Shown here piece after piece: positions 32,084 through 33,669 of a stretch of 33,669 bases of DNA. A program made the position numbers and the translations under genes. The stretch is from positions 1 to 33,669 of the forward strand of contig JAGLZA010000128.1 in the NCBI GenBank assembly GCA_023131835.1, given 5' to 3'. The notes below the pieces were generated by a model. The model was not told the origin of the DNA and made no database searches. It was given only the letters and a program-made list of their open reading frames with translations. This DNA is from Caldifarciminota bacterium. GTDB lineage: Bacteria; Hydrothermota; UBA3072. Numbering within the stretch: position 1 is the stretch's first letter; each line of letters begins with the position of its first letter.

Positions 32084-32950
32084 ATGAAAAAAATACTTTT
32101 ACTTTTATTTTTTACTGTTCTCAATCCTTTAGGACTTCAATCCCAGGAGGATGTTAGGGAAGAGGTTATAAAGGGGAAATACAAGGGAAAGATCGAGGAA
32201 AAGAAACCTGAATCAGAACTCACCTATGATATATTTGAGGTTGTTGAATCCTATGGTCCCCGGGGTAGTCATATCTATGATGAAGAGATTAAGGAACATT
32301 CTGAGATTGCGGCAACTCCACTTCCAAGACTGGTAAGCGAACAAGTTAGAAAACCCTGGTTTCATAGAATTATTACCCCACCTATAGCTATCTTCCATCC
32401 AATTTATAAAGAAGCTGTGCAGAATTGGGAATTAGTTATAACAGATGCTACAGGCAAGGTATTCCGAACATTCTCTAACAAGGGAAGGCCTCTGGGGAAT
32501 ATTGAATGGGATGGTAGGGATAGAGAAGGCAGTATGCTTGATATAGGGACCGATTATTCATACTATGCAACTGCTGTGGACCAATTGGGTAATACCTCTA
32601 AGATATTGGGTGGCAAGATAAGGATTCCCGGAATATACTGGAAGGAGGAGTTGAACTCCATTGTGAGACTGGATGGAAGGGTTATATTCAAGGAGAATTC
32701 TCAAGAGTTGACCAGGGCAGGAGAAAGATTACTCCTGGAGGCTTCTGATCTCGTCAGGAAGGATATTAAAAAACGTCTAAGGGTAGTTGTATATTCGCGA
32801 AAGGAAGACCTTTCTTTGAAGAGAGCAAGGATTGTGGGAACATTCCTCCTTGATAGAGTAATTATGCCTATTAGTATGGTGACCACCATCGCGGGTTATA
32901 AGTCAGTAGGAGAAGATAAGACAGATCACATAGATATCATAATCCGTTAA
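32084..32950 (+). CDS. Secreted protein with FlgD-like and OmpA/Pal-like domains
   Basis: 288 residues. A signal peptide (MKKILLLLFFTVLNPLGLQS) and a linker are followed by a FlgD-like Ig domain (about 105-190: WELVITDATGKVFRTFSNKG, IEWDGRDREGSMLDIGTDYSYY). The C-terminus is an OmpA/Pal-like domain (about 195-288: VRLDGRVIFKENSQELTRAG, DLSLKRARIVGTFLL, DHIDIIIR). Arg247 in SLKRARIV matches the peptidoglycan-binding Arg, but the GHTDxxG loop before it is shortened, so the partner Asp is not obvious. Last gene of the operon, three bases after the tonB-like gene. No Lipo-box Cys is present, so it is not a typical Pal lipoprotein. GGAG precedes the ATG. Confidence 0.82.
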   Translation: MKKILLLLFFTVLNPLGLQSQEDVREEVIKGKYKGKIEEKKPESELTYDIFEVVESYGPRGSHIYDEEIKEHSEIAATPLPRLVSEQVRKPWFHRIITPPIAIFHPIYKEAVQNWELVITDATGKVFRTFSNKGRPLGNIEWDGRDREGSMLDIGTDYSYYATAVDQLGNTSKILGGKIRIPGIYWKEELNSIVRLDGRVIFKENSQELTRAGERLLLEASDLVRKDIKKRLRVVVYSRKEDLSLKRARIVGTFLLDRVIMPISMVTTIAGYKSVGEDKTDHIDIIIR

Positions 32951-32973
32951 AAAGAATCAAGCTCGGTACTTGA

Positions 32974-33004
32974 CCCCAGTGAAATAGTTACACATTTCAC
33001 GGGG
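32974..33004 (+). repeat. Imperfect hairpin after the envelope operon
   Basis: CCCC-A-GTGAAAT pairs with ATTTCAC-GGGG around the loop AGTTACAC (one bulged A). It lies 24 bases after the last stop. There is no T tract, so it is not a clear intrinsic terminator. Confidence 0.55.
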
Positions 33005-33030
33005 CAGGCAGTGTGACATTAAGGTTTATT

Positions 33031-33075
33031 GAGTTTGTTGAGTTCATAGAGTTCGTGGGGTTCGTAGGGTTGGAA
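33031..33075 (+). repeat. 9-bp tandem array, RRGTTYRTR (5 units)
   Basis: Units GAGTTTGTT, GAGTTCATA, GAGTTCGTG, GGGTTCGTA and GGGTTGGAA. Same word and period as 15763-15816. Confidence 0.85.
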
Positions 33076-33095
33076 ACCCAGCACAGAACCCTTCC

Positions 33096-33223
33096 GAGAT
33101 TGCTTCACAGGGGTCAAGCAGGAAGAGGAGTTCGCAATGACAATTGTATTGGGAAGAGCGAAGATGTCATACTGATCGAACAACGAGCTTATTGTAGTTG
33201 CTTCGCTCCTTGCAATGGTTATT
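33096..33223 (-). repeat. Reversed, decayed GTCATTGCGAGG-type repeats
   Basis: 33096-33141 runs GAGATTGCTTC to TTCGCAATGAC and 33195-33223 has GTTGCTTCGCTCCTTGCAAT, both inverse in sense to 23272-23312. The internal sequence is diverged. Confidence 0.6.
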
Positions 33224-33264
33224 CCAACCGCTTCTCGTGGCATTGAGGTTTATTCACAATAGAC

Positions 33265-33413
33265 CAGGGGGTAAGCCCCTGTGCAGTTATTTTTGGAGTA
33301 GCAGAGCTTGCTCTGCGCTTTTTTTTGCGCGAGACTTGTAGGGGCAATTCATGAATTGCCACTACTTCGTTTTCGAAGAAATTCGTTCCAATATTTTGCG
33401 ACAGGGATGTCGC
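33265..33413. repeat. Cluster of four different palindromes
   Basis: CAGGGG/CCCCTG with 5-base loop (33265-33281); GCAGAGC/GCTCTGC (33301-33316); GGCAATTCATGAATTGCC (33343-33360, perfect) after a TTTTTTGCGCGA lead; GCGACA/TGTCGC with 4-base loop (33398-33413). The second is an exact inverted copy of 21529-21556 and the third repeats 19911-19947. Confidence 0.85.
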
Positions 33414-33425
33414 TCCTACATTATA

Positions 33426-33532
33426 AAACCGTGAAGAAACCGTGGCTAAAAATGGGATAGTGGGGGACTTTCGACAGATGACTCTTGACTCACGACTCTA
33501 TCTTAATCAGTGAAAATCTGTGTCTAAAAAAT
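33426..33532 (+). repeat. ACCGTGG / GACTTTCGACAGATGACTC module, second copy
   Basis: About 107 bases, roughly 90% identical to 21940-22045, in the same orientation. Differences are mostly transitions. Confidence 0.85.
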
Positions 33533-33572
33533 GAGTGGAGATGGGAGGAATTTTGCATTTTGCACTTTGCAT

Positions 33573-33669
33573 TCTGCAATCTTCAATTGGAGCGAAGCGA
33601 CTATCTCTGTGTTTAAAAAATGGCTGGGTGGAGAGGTGATAACAAAAACATTATTTTTCTTTGTGTCCT
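33573..33669 (+). repeat. Long dispersed repeat, second copy (includes 49-base copy 3)
   Basis: Nearly identical to 21658-21753. Cut by the window edge in the TTCTTTGTGTCCT word. Confidence 0.9.

Larger units (their letters stand above)
32951..33669. other. 719-base intergenic repeat mosaic to the window edge
   Basis: No gene is supported. It holds an imperfect hairpin (32974-33004), a 9-bp array (33031-33075), reversed GTCATTGCGAGG-type repeats (33096-33223), a cluster of palindromes (33265-33413), the ACCGTGG/GACTTTCGACAG module (33426-33532) and the long repeat (33573-33669), which continues past the edge. Confidence 0.85.

Noticed and set aside
32974-33004. Rho-independent terminator after the envelope operon
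   Set aside because: The stem is interrupted and no T tract follows, so it is kept only as a hairpin.
33013-33246. Open frames on both strands with EFVEFIEFVGFV / NELNKLNKP-like peptides
   Set aside because: They are the product of a 9-bp tandem array whose period is a multiple of three; no start signals or family support.

Overview
The window looks like a chromosomal stretch of an uncultured Gram-negative-type bacterium, AT-rich and with dense operons. It has an outer-membrane/T9SS-style surface repertoire: a PorV/UPF0164-like barrel, FlgD-like or type-A sorting C-termini, TonB and an OmpA/Pal-like domain. It also has an archaeal/Thermus-type V/A-ATPase instead of an F-ATPase. That mix is typical of candidate phyla around WOR-3/Stahlbacteria, Cloacimonadota and TA06. 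The exact phylum is inference; no rRNA or other marker gene is present.

Layout. (1) 60-9166: a V/A-ATPase operon in the order H-C-I-K-F-E-A-B-D, with overlapping or abutting genes, closed by a UspA-like protein and a PTS EIIA(Ntr/Fru)-type protein. (2) 9664-11739: a secreted M28-peptidase-fold protein with an inserted YCF48/BNR-like propeller; several metal ligands are replaced. (3) 12087-14577: nifS-nifU-nadA, that is cysteine desulfurase, Fe-S scaffold and the Fe-S enzyme quinolinate synthase. (4) 14994-15670: a glycine-rich membrane protein and a Cdd1-type helix-hairpin-helix protein. (5) 16189-18880: CNT nucleoside transporter, HpaI-type aldolase and nitroreductase. (6) 19053-19756: Nfu, convergent with a VIT1/CCC1-like metal transporter whose promoter region holds a perfect palindrome. 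(7) 20142-21455: NCS2 purine permease with a clear terminator. (8) 22266-23225: DRG/Obg-like GTPase with a TGS domain. (9) 23467-32950: a tight nine-gene operon encoding a surface protein, a PorV-like barrel fused to a FlgD-like domain, a 955-residue TPR protein, a HAMP-like membrane protein, one TolQ/ExbB, two ExbD/TolR, TonB, and a FlgD-like + OmpA-like protein.

The last operon is the best candidate for an undescribed system. Its stoichiometry (one TolQ, two TolR, TonB, TPR, outer-membrane barrel, peptidoglycan-binding protein) recalls both Tol-Pal and the myxobacterial AglRQS-Glt machinery. One of the two ExbD proteins carries Asn where the proton-carrying Asp should be.

The second striking feature is the intergenic DNA. 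Almost every long gap is built from shuffled, non-coding repeat words: 7-, 8- and 9-bp degenerate tandem arrays, perfect palindromes with changing stems, and longer modules up to about 97% identical. Many of these end within tens of bases of a sigma70-like promoter, so promoters appear to be embedded in or next to dispersed repeats. No tRNA, rRNA, CRISPR array, transposase or phage gene was recognised.
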